Assembly (NCBI RefSeq): GCF_024710845.1
Contig: NZ_JANJTZ010000041.1
Span: 44,658 to 108,657 of the forward strand
From: Mesorhizobium sp.
Lineage (GTDB): Bacteria > Pseudomonadota > Alphaproteobacteria > Rhizobiales > Rhizobiaceae
Direction of reading: 5' to 3'
DNA length: 64,000 bases
A program made the position numbers and the translations under genes. Under the pieces are notes generated by a model. That model was not told the DNA's origin and did not search any database. It was given only the letters and a program-made list of their open reading frames with translations. The stretch's first letter is position 1. The number at the start of each line of letters is the position of its first letter. Positions 8,790 through 18,123 of this stretch are shown piece after piece.

Positions 8790-9974
8790 CTACCTCTTCG
8801 CCTGTCCCGCGAACGCGCTCGGGATAAGGTCGCCGAAGCCGCGGCTGACGCCGGTGTCTACGGAAACCGTCGCGCTCATGCCGGTGCGCAGGAGCAGTTC
8901 GGCGTCTTCAGACGACACCTTGAGGCGCACGGGGATGCGCTGCGTCACCTTCACCCAGTTGCCGGTCGCGTTCTGCGCCGGCAACAGCGAGAATTCCGCC
9001 CCGGTGCCGGCGCCGATCGAGTCGATGGTCGCCGTCAGCGGTCGGTCGGGATAAGTGTCGAGCGTCACCTCGGCTTTCTGTCCGACCTTCATGTGCGTGA
9101 GTTGTGTTTCCTTGAAGTTCGCCTCGATCCAGACGTCGCCGGTCTCGACCAGACTGAACAGCGACGTGCCCGCGGTCACGAACTGGCCCAACTTGAACGA
9201 CGACGCCTGGCTGACGATGCCGGCGGCCGGAGCGCGCACCGTGGTCTGCGAAAGCTGGTAAGCCGCCTTTTCACGCGCGGCGAGCGCTGCCATCACGGCC
9301 GGGTGGCCGTCGGTCGCGATCGTCGGATCGCCGCCAAGGGCGGCGCGTGCGCTTAGGATCGCGTCGTCGGCCGCCGCCTTTGCGTCTTGTGCCTTGAGCA
9401 GGTCGCGGGCGGCCGAATCCAGCGCCGCCTTGGTTGCCACGCCCTTGCCGGAGAGTTCCCGCTGGCGGTCGAGCTGCTCGGTGAAATACCTCACTTCGCC
9501 CTCGGCGGTCTTGACCTGCGTCTCGGCCTGGCCATAGGCGGCGCGAAGCTGCTCGACCTGGAGCCGAGCCTGCGCCAGTGCCGCATCGGCCTGCGCCAGC
9601 GCGATGCGATAGGGCTCGGGATCGACGGCGAAGAGCACGTCGCCCTCTTTCACCACCATATTGTCGGCGATCCTGAGGTCGACGATGCGTCCGGCCGTTT
9701 CCGAGGAGATCGTCACCCGCGCCTGGCGCAGATTGGCGTTCTCGGTCTCCTGGATGCGGCCGCCGGTGATCCAGTACCAGCCGCCGCCCGCGGCGAGCGC
9801 CAGCGGCAGGGCCAGCATGAGGAGGATCCGCCCGCCCCGGCGCGGTCTGGGCGCCGGGGCGAGCGGCTTCGGGGCCGGCGCGGCAGGGTGCGCTGGGGCC
9901 TCGAGATCAATCTGTGCGACGCCGGCGTCGGCGCGCTTTCCGTCTTCGATCTTCGTCACTGCATTCATGGTCAT
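8790..9974 (-). CDS. emrA: HlyD/EmrA-type membrane fusion protein
   Basis: A 394-residue periplasmic adaptor of the EmrA type. It has a cytoplasmic Pro/Ala-rich N terminus, one TM helix (ILLMLALPLALAAGGGWYW, ~residue 48-66), a lipoyl half-motif (VKEGDVLFAVDPEPY), a long helical hairpin, and the second half-motif (RAPAAGIVSQAS), then a beta-barrel. The start is set at 9974 because it overlaps the marR stop as ATGA; a second ATG six bases downstream is possible. It links EmrB to an outer-membrane channel. Confidence 0.88.
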   Translation of the reverse strand: MTMNAVTKIEDGKRADAGVAQIDLEAPAHPAAPAPKPLAPAPRPRRGGRILLMLALPLALAAGGGWYWITGGRIQETENANLRQARVTISSETAGRIVDLRIADNMVVKEGDVLFAVDPEPYRIALAQADAALAQARLQVEQLRAAYGQAETQVKTAEGEVRYFTEQLDRQRELSGKGVATKAALDSAARDLLKAQDAKAAADDAILSARAALGGDPTIATDGHPAVMAALAAREKAAYQLSQTTVRAPAAGIVSQASSFKLGQFVTAGTSLFSLVETGDVWIEANFKETQLTHMKVGQKAEVTLDTYPDRPLTATIDSIGAGTGAEFSLLPAQNATGNWVKVTQRIPVRLKVSSEDAELLLRTGMSATVSVDTGVSRGFGDLIPSAFAGQAKR

Positions 9975-10444
9975 GCCGCCTTCTCGCCGCTGCCGGCGCA
10001 GCCCGACGATGCTTCGCCGTCGGACAGATTGCTGATGATGGCCTTCAGGCCATCGATCGTGGCCTTGCGCGCCTCTGGCGAAAGACCCGCCAGGGCGGCC
10101 TCGTAGACCTCGCCGGCCATGGATTTCACCTTGCCGTAGGCGTCGTTCGATTTTCCGGTCGGGAAGATCAGCCGGACGCGACGGTCGTTTGCATCTGGCC
10201 GGCGCTCGATCCAGCCGCCCTCTTCCATCCGGTCGACCAGCCGCGACACGCTGATCGGCTCGATCTCGAGCAGTTCGGCCAGCCGCGCCTGGGCGATGCC
10301 CGGCTCCTTGGCCACGCGCACCAGGAGCCGCCACTGCGCCGCGGACAGTCCAGACCCGGACGCCTTCGCCTCGAAGCGGCGGCGGATCAGCCGCGCCACA
10401 TCATGGACCAGAAGGCCCAACCTGTCGGTTTCGTCGTTTGTCAT
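9971..10444 (-). CDS. MarR-family transcriptional regulator
   Basis: A 157-residue winged-helix protein with the MarR layout: LGLLVHDVARLIRRRFEAKA, then SAAQWRLLVRVAKEPGIAQ, the recognition helix region (LAELLEIEPISVSRLVDRME), and the wing with D-x-R (RRPDANDRRVRLIF). It is the first gene of the emrAB unit, so it probably represses the pump and itself until a ligand binds. A palindrome spans its promoter. Confidence 0.88.
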   Translation of the reverse strand: MTNDETDRLGLLVHDVARLIRRRFEAKASGSGLSAAQWRLLVRVAKEPGIAQARLAELLEIEPISVSRLVDRMEEGGWIERRPDANDRRVRLIFPTGKSNDAYGKVKSMAGEVYEAALAGLSPEARKATIDGLKAIISNLSDGEASSGCAGSGEKAA

Positions 10445-10458
10445 GAGTGGGATATATA

Positions 10459-10472
10459 ATGAGCATGCTTAT
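10459..10472. promoter_or_regulatory. Probable MarR operator
   Basis: ATGAGCATGCTTAT is a near-perfect 14-base palindrome 15 bases before the marR start, next to an AT-rich GATATATAAT stretch that resembles a -10 element on either strand. Size and place fit an autoregulatory MarR site. Confidence 0.5.
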
Positions 10473-10715
10473 GAAACAATTGTGCCGCGCCGCTCCCGCC
10501 GCGTCATTTGCGCATGACAGCGACGCGTTTCATGCATGGCTGCCGGTGAGGCGTCGTCAGGTGCGCAACACGCGCGATGGCATCTTCCCGAAATCCGGGA
10601 AAGTCGTTGCCTGATTCCGCGCCTACTCGCTCCGCGAAGCGGCGATATCCTCCCATTCATCGGGAACCGGCGGCCGGCGAGAGGGCCGCGTCCAGCGATG
10701 GCGCGAGGAATGACG

Positions 10716-11615
10716 ATGAATACCCAGCATGTGGTTGAACTGCGCGAGAATGGCTACGCCGTCATCCGCGGCTTTCTCGACAAGGACGAGGTCGCCGAGC
10801 TGCGCCGCGAAAGCGAGAAGGTCTACGCCGAGGGGCTCAAGCACCACGCAACCTATCGCGACGGGAACCTCTATTTCGAAGTGATCAACGATCCCGGCAA
10901 CGGGCGGCGGACGGTGCCGCAGGCGCACTGGTTCTCGCGGATCAACCCGGTGTTCGAGGCCGCCCGCCGCAGCCAGAAGATGTTCGAGGTGCTGGCGCCG
11001 CTGCTCGGGCCCGACATCAAGCAGATGGCCAACCAGCTGCACTGGAAGGCGCCCGGCGGCAAATACACCTATTACCGCATGCACCAGGACGTGCGCTTCC
11101 GCACCCGGCCTGAGCTGTTTGCCAATCTCGATCGCTACTCGCTCAACACCGGCCTCGCGCTCAACCGCCAGGACGCGTCCAACGGCGCGCTGAAGGTCGT
11201 GCCCGGCCACCACAGGCGCGGCTATCTCGGCCTGTCGGAAGACGGCGGCATCATGGTCGGCAATGTCGAACAGGGCTCCGAGCTGAAGGCGGTCGGCATC
11301 GACCCGTCCGAGGTCGTGCAGCTGGAGATGGAGCCGGGGGACCTGGCGCTGTGGACGCTGTTCACCATCCACGGGTCCGGCCCCAACGTCTCGACCGAGC
11401 CGCGCATCCTCCAGATCGACAGCTATGTGCGCGCCGAGGATTCGCCGGAGCGCGGCGAATGGGCCTTCCGCGACGGCCGCTCCATTCCGCTCGGGTCCGA
11501 ACCCGAGATCTGCAAATACGAACAGCTCCGGGAAAACCCGGGCCCGTTCTATGTCGAGGAAGAGTGGACGGACGAAGCGAAGACGGCAGGCGCCAAGCTC
11601 ACGGCCGCCGGTTGA
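10716..11615 (+). CDS. Phytanoyl-CoA dioxygenase (PhyH) family protein
   Basis: A 299-residue non-haem Fe(II)/2-oxoglutarate oxygenase. The N terminus (ENGYAVIRGFLDKDEVAELR) is typical of PhyH proteins. The metal ligands appear as H-x-D in RMHQDVRF (~residue 121) and a distal His in LFTIHGSGPN (~residue 216), with the 2-oxoglutarate-binding Arg in the EPRI segment. The start at 10716 lies seven bases after AGGA; an ATG at 10710 is also possible. Related enzymes hydroxylate ectoine, phytanoyl-CoA or small natural products. Nothing nearby identifies the substrate. The LysR gene beyond is convergent. Confidence 0.8.
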   Translation: MNTQHVVELRENGYAVIRGFLDKDEVAELRRESEKVYAEGLKHHATYRDGNLYFEVINDPGNGRRTVPQAHWFSRINPVFEAARRSQKMFEVLAPLLGPDIKQMANQLHWKAPGGKYTYYRMHQDVRFRTRPELFANLDRYSLNTGLALNRQDASNGALKVVPGHHRRGYLGLSEDGGIMVGNVEQGSELKAVGIDPSEVVQLEMEPGDLALWTLFTIHGSGPNVSTEPRILQIDSYVRAEDSPERGEWAFRDGRSIPLGSEPEICKYEQLRENPGPFYVEEEWTDEAKTAGAKLTAAG

Positions 11616-11627
11616 CCGCGCATTCTA

Positions 11628-12524
11628 TCAATCGAGATCGGGGGAGAGCTCTCGCATGAGGAAGTCGACGAATGCCCGCACCTTCATGGCCACGTAGGTC
11701 CGGTGCGGGTAGAGCGCGTAGATAGGGCTGGAAGCCGGCCTGAACTCCTCGAGCAGCGGCTCGAGCCGGCCGTCGGCGATCGCCGGGGCGACGAGCAGGC
11801 TCGGCAGGTTGCCGATGCCGAAGCCCGACATCGTCATCTGGTAGGCCGCCTCGACGCTGTTGGTCGACACCCGGCCCTTCACCGGCACCGAGAATCGCCC
11901 GTCGGGGCCGGAGAAAGGCCACGACCCCAGCCTCCGGGCAAAGTTCGACAGAACGCAGGAATGGTTCGCCAGGTCGCGCGGATGCTCCGGCCGGCCGCTG
12001 CGCTGAAGATAGGCGGGCGTCGCGCAGACATAGTTCCGGACGGTGCCGAGCTGGCGGGCGACGATCTCGGAATCGTTCTGCGCTTCGAAGCGGATGGCGA
12101 CGTCGTAGCCTTCCTCGACGATGCCCACGACGTGGCGCGACGTCAGGTTGAACTCGACCGAGACCAGCGGGTTCTCCTCCAGGAAGCGCGGGATCAGGCG
12201 CGTGATGCGCGTATAGGCGAGCACGTTCGAGCAGGAGATGCGCAAGAGGCCGCGGGTGCCGCGATCGAGCCGGCGCGTCTGGTCCTGCAGCTCCTCCACC
12301 TCGGCCAGCAGCACTTTCACCCGCTCGGCGTAGTCGCGACCCGCTTCCGTCGGGCTCATCCGGCGCGTCGTGCGGTTGAGCAGGCGAACTCCGAGATCGT
12401 CCTCCAGCTCCTTCAGCATCCGGCTGACCGCCGTGTTCGACATGCCGAGGTCGCGCGCCGCCGCCGACAGGCTGCCGAGCGTGCAGACGCGGTCGTAGAC
12501 CTTCATCGCGGTGAGCAGGTTCAC
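11628..12524 (-). CDS. LysR-family transcriptional regulator
   Basis: A 298-residue regulator with an N-terminal winged helix (LGSLSAAARDLGMSNTAVSR, then LEDDLGVRLLNRTTR) and a type 2 periplasmic-binding-like effector domain. It resembles the DsdC/PgrR-type subgroup with SNTAV recognition helices. A GTG start is chosen because GGAGG lies five bases upstream and gives the standard length; an ATG at 12605 would add 27 unlikely residues. It is divergent from the solute-binding-protein gene, which it may control. Confidence 0.85.
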   Translation of the reverse strand: MNLLTAMKVYDRVCTLGSLSAAARDLGMSNTAVSRMLKELEDDLGVRLLNRTTRRMSPTEAGRDYAERVKVLLAEVEELQDQTRRLDRGTRGLLRISCSNVLAYTRITRLIPRFLEENPLVSVEFNLTSRHVVGIVEEGYDVAIRFEAQNDSEIVARQLGTVRNYVCATPAYLQRSGRPEHPRDLANHSCVLSNFARRLGSWPFSGPDGRFSVPVKGRVSTNSVEAAYQMTMSGFGIGNLPSLLVAPAIADGRLEPLLEEFRPASSPIYALYPHRTYVAMKVRAFVDFLMRELSPDLD

Positions 12525-12621
12525 ATCAACCTCCACGAGACTTCCGGCAGCCGGCGCGGGCTGCCTTGCGGGCACACTGTCCGACGGGTTCGAGCAGGAA
12601 ATCAACAGAGGGAGATACTGA

Positions 12622-14253
12622 ATGACATGTAAGCTTCACCCCGCGATCGCGATGTACGCGAGCGACGCCCGCGAGGGACGCATGAATCGCCGCGAGTTCC
12701 TGGCGACCGCCAGCGCGCTCGGCGCCTCGACGGCCGCCGCCCATGCGCTGGCCGGACTTGCCGCGCCCGCCGTCGCCGCGGCCGGGGAGCCGAAGAAGGG
12801 TGGCGTGGTGCGCGTCTCCATGCAGGTCATGGCGCTGGAGGATCCGCGCCTGTTCAAGACTTCGCAGATGGGCAACATCGCCATGCAGTTCATCGAGCCT
12901 CTGGTGCGCTGGAAGCCGGACTTCACCTTCAAGCCGATGCTGCTCGAGAGCTGGGAGGTCAACGCGGACGCCACCGAATATGTCCTCCACGCGCGCAGGG
13001 GCGTGAAGTGGTCGAACGGCGACGACTTCACCGCCGAGGATGTCGTCTTCAACATCACCCGCTGGTGCGAGAAGGAGGTTGCCGGCAATTCGATGGCCGG
13101 CCGCATGGGTTCGCTGATCGATCCCGACACCAAGAAGGCGCGGGCCGGCGCCATCGAGATGCGCGACGCGCATACGGTGGTGCTGAAACTCTCCAGGCCC
13201 GACATCACCATCATCCCGGCAATGACCGATTATCCGGCGCTCATCGTCCATCGCGGCTTCGACGCGTCCACGGCGACGCTGTCGCAGGCGCCGATCGGCA
13301 CCGGTCCGTTCGAACTCACGGCGCTTGACGTCGGCGTCCGCGCTTCCGTGCGCAAGCGGCCCGACGGCTCCTGGTGGGGCGGCAACGTCCATCTCGACGG
13401 CATCGACTGGATCGACTACGGCACAGACACCGCCCCGACGCTCGCCGCGATGGAATCCGGCGAGATCGACCTCACCGCCCAGACTCAGTCCTACGATGTC
13501 GGCGCGCTCGACAATATGGGCATGAAGAAGTCGGAGATCGTCACGGCTGCGACGATCGTGCTGCGCACCAACGTCAACGCCAAGCCTTATGACGACAAGC
13601 GCGTGCGCAATGCCATCCAGCTCGCCATCGACAACGACGCCGTGATGAAGCTCGGCATCGACGGCCAGGGCGAAGTGGCGCAGAACCACCATGTCGGCCC
13701 GATGCATCCCGAATATGCCGAGTTGCCGCCGATCAAGCGCGACATCGCAAAAGCCAAGGCGCTGCTGACGGAAGCCGGCCAGCTCGACCACGAGTTCGAG
13801 ATCATCTCGGTCGAGGCCGACTACCGCAAGGAAAGCTCCGACGCCGCCGCCCAGCAGATGCGCGACGCCGGCTTCAAGGTGAAGCGCACCGTGATTCCGG
13901 AAAGCTCGTTCTGGAACGACTGGACGAAATATCCGCTGGCGACGACCAACTGGAACGCGCGGCCGCTCGGCATCCAGACCTACGCGCTCGCCTACAAGAC
14001 CGGCACCGCCTGGAACGAGACCGGCTTCTCCGATCCCGACTTCGACGCGCTGATCGAGAAGGCCAACGCGATCGCCGACGCCGACCAGCGCCGGCCGCTG
14101 ATGAAGGAACTCGAAACGCGGCTGCAGGACTCCGGCATCATCGTGCAGCCCTACTGGCGCAAGCTGTTCTGCCACATGAACCCGAACCTTAACGGCTACC
14201 AGATGCACCAGGCCTACGAGCAGGACTTCACCGGCGCCTGGCTCGCCGTCTGA
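12622..14253 (+). CDS. ABC-type peptide/opine solute-binding protein, Tat-exported
   Basis: A 543-residue family 5 extracellular solute-binding protein. It has a twin-arginine signal ([14 protein letters not shown], starting at residue 21) and a cleavage region near AAPAVAAAG. The body has SBP_bac_5 features: [22 protein letters not shown] and ALAYKTG. GGAG precedes ATG 12622 by seven bases. A second ATG at 12682 would put the RR motif at the N terminus and may be the real start. No permease or ATPase genes follow, so it must work with transport components elsewhere. Confidence 0.82.
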   Translation: MTCKLHPAIAMYASDAREGRMNRREFLATASALGASTAAAHALAGLAAPAVAAAGEPKKGGVVRVSMQVMALEDPRLFKTSQMGNIAMQFIEPLVRWKPDFTFKPMLLESWEVNADATEYVLHARRGVKWSNGDDFTAEDVVFNITRWCEKEVAGNSMAGRMGSLIDPDTKKARAGAIEMRDAHTVVLKLSRPDITIIPAMTDYPALIVHRGFDASTATLSQAPIGTGPFELTALDVGVRASVRKRPDGSWWGGNVHLDGIDWIDYGTDTAPTLAAMESGEIDLTAQTQSYDVGALDNMGMKKSEIVTAATIVLRTNVNAKPYDDKRVRNAIQLAIDNDAVMKLGIDGQGEVAQNHHVGPMHPEYAELPPIKRDIAKAKALLTEAGQLDHEFEIISVEADYRKESSDAAAQQMRDAGFKVKRTVIPESSFWNDWTKYPLATTNWNARPLGIQTYALAYKTGTAWNETGFSDPDFDALIEKANAIADADQRRPLMKELETRLQDSGIIVQPYWRKLFCHMNPNLNGYQMHQAYEQDFTGAWLAV

Positions 14254-14621
14254 TCCCGCCGCAGCCATGACGGGCGGTCGCGCTGTCACGCGCGGCCGCC
14301 CTCTTTCGTTTCGGGACAAAGGGTCGAGAGCGGGCACTCGACCCGCTTCGGGCAGGTCGAGCAGTCGCGCCCGCAAGCCGACGCCGGCTGGTTCGGATGC
14401 ATTTCGGTGGCGCCCGGAGAGCTTGCAGTTTCGGTTTGTCCGGCGGCGACGTCCATCGGCCTTCCTCCATTCGTGCGCCAGGCGACGTTAATCGACCTGC
14501 CCGATCGCGGAAGACCGACTTTCCGGGAACGACTTTTCCGCAGGGCGGCAAAAAGTACGGTCGGGACGATTATTAAACCAATCGGTTGACTCTCGAGCCA
14601 ATCCGCTTTTTATTATACCGT
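14254..14621. other. Gene-free stretch with ArsR-type operators
   Basis: No convincing gene is seen in this 368-base region. Near its end are two copies of (A/T)ACC-N4-GGTT, at 14576-14587 and, overlapping a start codon, at 14616-14627. Such sites are typical of ArsR-family regulators paired with SRPBCC/AHSA1 genes. Between them lies an AT-rich TTTTTATTATACC segment that may be the promoter. Confidence 0.45.
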
Positions 14622-14807
14622 ATGGTTGAATACGACCCTTCGGGCAACATCAAACCCTTCACGCCACGCGGGGAAACGACACGCGCCTCCGCAGCAGCCG
14701 AATGGCGCGATTCAACCGGGCGCTTCTGGACCGAACGCCTCGAGGCGCTCGACCGGCTTCTCGATGAGACAAACCGGCCCTATCCTCTCACCCCAAGGAG
14801 AACTGCG
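14622..14807 (+). pseudogene. Remnant of an ArsR-family regulator lacking its HTH
   Basis: The ORF begins MVEYD, the usual start of ArsR regulators that precede SRPBCC genes. It ends with EWRDSTGRFWTERLEALDRL, which resembles their C-terminal helix (typically YRxFWxxRLDALxxxL). The ~60 residues between that should form the winged helix are missing and replaced by ~20 unrelated residues. No stop intervenes, so it can be read through into the SRPBCC protein. The paired operators upstream are still present. This is inference from motif resemblance. Confidence 0.45.
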
Positions 14808-15341
14808 ATGAATAATCTCGCCTTCCGCGACGACTACGGCACGCTGGTCGCGCCCAATACGCTGACGATCCAGCGCCTGCTGCCTGGACCGATCGAGCGG
14901 GTCTGGGCCTATCTCACCGACAGCGGCCTGCGCCGCCAGTGGCTCGCCGCCGGCGACATGGAGATGAAGCCCGGCTCCGGCTTCGAATTCGTCTGGCGCA
15001 ACGACGAACTGTCCGATCCGCCGGGCAAGCGGCCGGAAGGCTTTTCGGAAGAGATGCGCATGGCGAGCCGCATCGTCGAGGTCGACCCGCCCAACCGGCT
15101 TGTTTTCACCTGGGAGGGAAGCGGCGACGTCTCCTTCGATCTCGAACGGCAAGGCTCAAAGGTGATGCTGACGGTGACCCACCGCCGGCTGCCGGACCGC
15201 GACACGCTGCTCAAGGTCGCCGCCGGCTGGCACATGCATCTCGACATCCTCGTCGCCCGGGCCAACGGCATGGCCGGAGCCGAGTTCTGGTCCGGCTGGC
15301 AGAGGCTGCACGCCGACTACGGGCGTCGTCTCCCCGCCTGA
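14808..15341 (+). CDS. SRPBCC/AHSA1-family protein
   Basis: A 177-residue protein of the Aha1/START-like SRPBCC family. It begins with a short strand, then LPGPIERVWAYLTDSGLRRQWL, the hallmark of this family. RIVEVDPPNRLVFTWEGSG in the middle forms the beta-sheet, and a C-terminal helix ends the cavity. AAGGAG eight bases before ATG 14808 supports this start. The family usually binds a small hydrophobic ligand, and the gene normally follows an ArsR regulator; here that regulator seems to be reduced to a remnant. Function unknown. Confidence 0.75.
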   Translation: MNNLAFRDDYGTLVAPNTLTIQRLLPGPIERVWAYLTDSGLRRQWLAAGDMEMKPGSGFEFVWRNDELSDPPGKRPEGFSEEMRMASRIVEVDPPNRLVFTWEGSGDVSFDLERQGSKVMLTVTHRRLPDRDTLLKVAAGWHMHLDILVARANGMAGAEFWSGWQRLHADYGRRLPA

Positions 15342-15351
15342 CCTCAGGCGA

Positions 15352-15375
15352 AGGCGCGCCCTCAAGGGCGCGCCT
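15352..15375. terminator. Hairpin between convergent genes
   Basis: AGGCGCGCCC-TCAA-GGGCGCGCCT is a perfect 10-bp stem between the SRPBCC stop and the convergent DoxX stop. There is no U tract, but it may act as a bidirectional terminator. Confidence 0.55.
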
Positions 15376-15376
15376 C

Positions 15377-15880
15377 TCAGGTCTTCGCGCAGCCGAGGCC
15401 GAGAAGCCGGTCGAGCGACAGCGCGCCGCCGCCGTAAACCGCGAGCGTCAGCGCCATCGCCGCCCAGGGCAGATGGAAGTTGGCCCAGCCTTCCGGCACG
15501 GTGATCTGGATCACCGCCGTCATCGCGAGCAGGGCAAGCGCGGCGAAACGCGTGCCGAGGCCGAGCACCAGCAGGACCGGCAGCACGATCTCGGCGATGC
15601 CCGCGGCATAGGCCGATGCGGTCGGGAACGGGTAGGGGTATTGCATGCCGAAGATATGCAGCTTGAACTCCTGCCCGAACAGGTATTGCGCGCCGCCCGA
15701 CAGTTGCAGGAATCCGTCCCACTTGGTCAGCCCCGACTTGTAGAACGGTACCGCCAGTGCCAGCCGGAGCGCGAGCAGCGGCAGCGCGGCGGGGATCGCC
15801 GCGATCAGGGTCTCGGCGCGCCGTACCATTGCCAACACCTTATCGCCGCCACCGGCGGTCGCCTCAACCATGTCCGTCAT
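15377..15880 (-). CDS. bufD: DoxX-family membrane protein of the bufferin locus
   Basis: A 167-residue DoxX protein with four predicted TM helices (starting LLALRLALAVPFYKSGLTKWDGF, ending WAAMALTLAVYGGGALSLD). The motif FYKSGLTKW and the segment AAGIAEIVLPVLLVLGLG are typical. It is the last gene of bufA-B-C-D, its start overlapping the bufC end by 17 bases. In bufferin loci the DoxX protein is thought to assist the copper-related or electron-transfer function at the membrane; the exact role is not established. Confidence 0.8.
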   Translation of the reverse strand: MTDMVEATAGGGDKVLAMVRRAETLIAAIPAALPLLALRLALAVPFYKSGLTKWDGFLQLSGGAQYLFGQEFKLHIFGMQYPYPFPTASAYAAGIAEIVLPVLLVLGLGTRFAALALLAMTAVIQITVPEGWANFHLPWAAMALTLAVYGGGALSLDRLLGLGCAKT

Positions 15881-16661
15881 CCTTGTCTCCCTTGTCGATC
15901 GTAACCGTGCCGGCAAATGCGCCGAGACCCGCAAGCCCCACCAGCGCTGCACCGAAATCGAAGCTCTCGTCGGCTGCCAGCGCCTGCGCGGCGGCGTCTC
16001 CCAACGCCGCGCCCTCAAGCAGGGCACCGGCGAAGACTGCGTCGCGGGACGGCAGGATGTGGACGCCGACCTCGAGGCCCGGACGGACGACCAGCACCGC
16101 CTCGCCACCCGGCGCCGAGACAGGCGCCACGGCCTCGTGTTGATGCGCTTGCCAGATGCTGCCCACCGGAAAGCGCGAGCGCACGAGCGTCGCCGCCGGA
16201 TGCGGCGCAAGCCTCACATCCCCCAGCGTCTCCGGCGGCAGTGCGGCCAGTTGCGCGATCCCAAGCGGCTCGGAATCTTTGGAGTGGTAGGCGCGTGTCA
16301 CCGCCGCCTCGATCCGCGCCACGTCGGCGAGGTAGGGGACCGAAGCCGCGGGGGCGAACCCTTCGATGAAATCCGGCAAATCGTCGCCATAGGCGAAGAG
16401 CAGCGGCGAGGTGGGCGTCGTGCCGGCAATGTAAGCGCGCGCCATCAGCGCGAAGAACTCCTCGCCCACCAGCCGCTCGACGACGCGAAAGCGCGTCGCC
16501 AGTGCCGTGCGCAGGCCGACAACAACATTGTTGCGATAGACGGCGAAACGCTTCGCGTCCGGCGCACCGCGCGCGGTGGTCAGGCCCGCCGGCGGCGGCA
16601 GCGCCGGGTCCAGGAGCGCCGCCGCGAAGGCGGCCTCGGTCGCCGCGTGACCCATGCTCAT
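15864..16661 (-). CDS. bufC: DUF2063 bufferin maturation partner
   Basis: A 265-residue protein with an N-terminal DUF2063 domain ([20 protein letters not shown] and FPVVERL-like helices). The central [18 protein letters not shown] is followed by a C-terminal extension. In characterised bufferin and related methanobactin systems this protein pairs with the DUF692 enzyme and binds the precursor leader or core. The start overlaps the bufB stop as ATGA, implying coupled translation and a BufBC complex. Confidence 0.85.
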   Translation of the reverse strand: MSMGHAATEAAFAAALLDPALPPPAGLTTARGAPDAKRFAVYRNNVVVGLRTALATRFRVVERLVGEEFFALMARAYIAGTTPTSPLLFAYGDDLPDFIEGFAPAASVPYLADVARIEAAVTRAYHSKDSEPLGIAQLAALPPETLGDVRLAPHPAATLVRSRFPVGSIWQAHQHEAVAPVSAPGGEAVLVVRPGLEVGVHILPSRDAVFAGALLEGAALGDAAAQALAADESFDFGAALVGLAGLGAFAGTVTIDKGDKDDGHG

Positions 16662-17539
16662 GCCCTCCTCGGCAGCGGGTGCCGCGCTGCCTCTTCGGCC
16701 AGCACGTCGTCGGCGCGGCGGGCCTCGTCGTAGAGGACAGCGAAGCCCGGCACGTCGTTGTCCCATTCGATCAGCGTCGCCACCGGGCCGCAGCGGCCAA
16801 CCGTGTGGCGGTAGAGCGCGAAGACGTCTTCCCTGACCCGCGAGCCGTGCGCGTCGATCAGCAGTCGGTCGCCGGCGCCATCGACCGTTTCGTCGTATCC
16901 GGCGAGGTGGATCTCGCCGACGCGGGCGACCGGGAAGCGGTCGATATAGGCGAGCGGGTCGAGCCCGTGATTGACGGCCGAGACCATCACATTGTTGACG
17001 TCGAGCAGCAGGCCGCAGCCGGTGCGCTCGGCGACCGCGTCGAGGAACTCGATCTCGTCGATGGAGCTCTCCTCGAACAGGACATAGGTCGACGGGTTCT
17101 CCAGCAGCAATTGCCGGCCGGTCGCCTGCTGCACCTCGTCGACATGGTCGGCGACGCGCGCCAGCGTCTCCGGCGTATATGGCAGCGGCAGGAGGTCGTT
17201 GAGGAAGCCCGTGTCGTGGGTCGACCAGGCCAGGTGCTCGGAAAACGATTGCGGCTTGTAGCGGTCGATCAGCCGGCGCAGCCGCGCCAGGTGCGCCTTG
17301 TCCAGAGGCCGCGTCGCGCCGATCGACAGGCCGACGCCGTGAAGCGACAGCGCGTAGCGCGCCGACAGTTCGGCCAGCATACGATGCGGCATGCCGCCCT
17401 CGCCCATGTAGTTCTCCGCGTGGACCTCGAAGAAGCCGATATCGGGCGCGGTTTCCATGATGTCCGCATAGTGCTCGGACTTGAAGCCGACGCCGGCGCG
17501 GGGCGGCAGCCTGGAAGCGTGCAGGGGCTCGTACGGCAT
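16658..17539 (-). CDS. bufB: DUF692 multinuclear iron enzyme for bufferin maturation
   Basis: A 293-residue DUF692/MNIO protein with a TIM-barrel fold. Visible family markers are [61 protein letters not shown] and EIHLAGY. The conserved His, Glu, Asp and Asn residues in these motifs bind iron in the family. Members modify cysteines of small precursors with iron and O2, for example to thiooxazole or oxazolone-type rings. The likely substrate is the four-Cys peptide encoded 105 bases upstream. Confidence 0.9.
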   Translation of the reverse strand: MPYEPLHASRLPPRAGVGFKSEHYADIMETAPDIGFFEVHAENYMGEGGMPHRMLAELSARYALSLHGVGLSIGATRPLDKAHLARLRRLIDRYKPQSFSEHLAWSTHDTGFLNDLLPLPYTPETLARVADHVDEVQQATGRQLLLENPSTYVLFEESSIDEIEFLDAVAERTGCGLLLDVNNVMVSAVNHGLDPLAYIDRFPVARVGEIHLAGYDETVDGAGDRLLIDAHGSRVREDVFALYRHTVGRCGPVATLIEWDNDVPGFAVLYDEARRADDVLAEEAARHPLPRRA

Positions 17540-17643
17540 GGCGGGTTTCTCGCTTCCTTTATGCGGTTCGCATCGGGCAGTCGCCCATGAGGGCTTGGGC
17601 GGGACCGGCGCAGTCTTGCCTCGCCGGTCCCACCCGGGAGGCA

Positions 17644-17931
17644 TCAGCCCTTCATCGGCTCGAGCATGCCCTTGTGACCGTTGACGTCCATCGTGGTGCA
17701 GGTGCCGGCCGGAACGGCCTTCCAGGCATTGCCCTGGTAGTCCATGGTCGAGGTGCCGGCGCAGGTGGTGCCTGCGCCCGCGGCGCAGTCGTTCTGGCCC
17801 TTCAGCGCGATGCCGTAACACTTCTCCATCCCCACCATCTTCTCGGCGGGCAGCGGAGCCGCGAAAGCGACGGTGGCGAAGGCGCTGGCGAGCGAGCCGG
17901 CAAGGGCGAGAGCGATTGTCTGACGGTTCAT
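17644..17931 (-). CDS. bufA1: DUF2282 bufferin precursor peptide
   Basis: A 95-residue precursor with an N-terminal Sec-type signal ([20 protein letters not shown]) and a core with exactly four cysteines in the DUF2282 pattern ([17 protein letters not shown], then [10 protein letters not shown], then GTCTTMD). Bufferins are exported RiPPs in which cysteines are modified by the DUF692 enzyme so that the peptide binds copper and protects the periplasm. It is the first gene of bufA-B-C-D and has a SigF-type promoter 57 bases upstream. Confidence 0.88.
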   Translation of the reverse strand: MNRQTIALALAGSLASAFATVAFAAPLPAEKMVGMEKCYGIALKGQNDCAAGAGTTCAGTSTMDYQGNAWKAVPAGTCTTMDVNGHKGMLEPMKG

Positions 17932-17987
17932 AGTCTACTCCTCTGGAAGTCCTGGATGGAACGCGTCATGCGCTCCATGACAGTGAC

Positions 17988-18013
17988 TTCGCTGCGGGGG
18001 GCCGCGGCGTTAC
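17988..18013 (-). promoter_or_regulatory. SigF-type ECF promoter for bufABCD
   Basis: On the minus strand GTAACG, 16 bases, then CGAA, very close to the GTAACC-N16-CGAA promoter described for Caulobacter SigF. It ends 57 bases before the bufA start codon. The sigma gene lies divergent next to it. Confidence 0.7.
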
Positions 18014-18081
18014 ACGTCCTCGCAAGCACGCTTTCGTGATGCCTGCGTGAGAAGCCCCGTGACAATTCCGCCGCGCGGCGT

Positions 18082-18106
18082 GTAACAAATGCCGCCGCCC
18101 GACGAA
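18082..18106 (+). promoter_or_regulatory. SigF-type ECF promoter for sigF-nrsF
   Basis: GTAACA, 15 bases, then CGAA, 18 bases before the TTG start of the sigma gene. It mirrors the promoter on the other strand and implies autoregulation. The spacer is one base shorter than in the bufA promoter. Confidence 0.6.
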
Positions 18107-18123
18107 GATGGGATGAGAAGGTC

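Noticed and set aside
7362..9356. 664-residue ORF opposite emrAB
   Set aside because: Shadow frame with Arg/Asp/His-rich composition; the efflux genes explain the coding signal.
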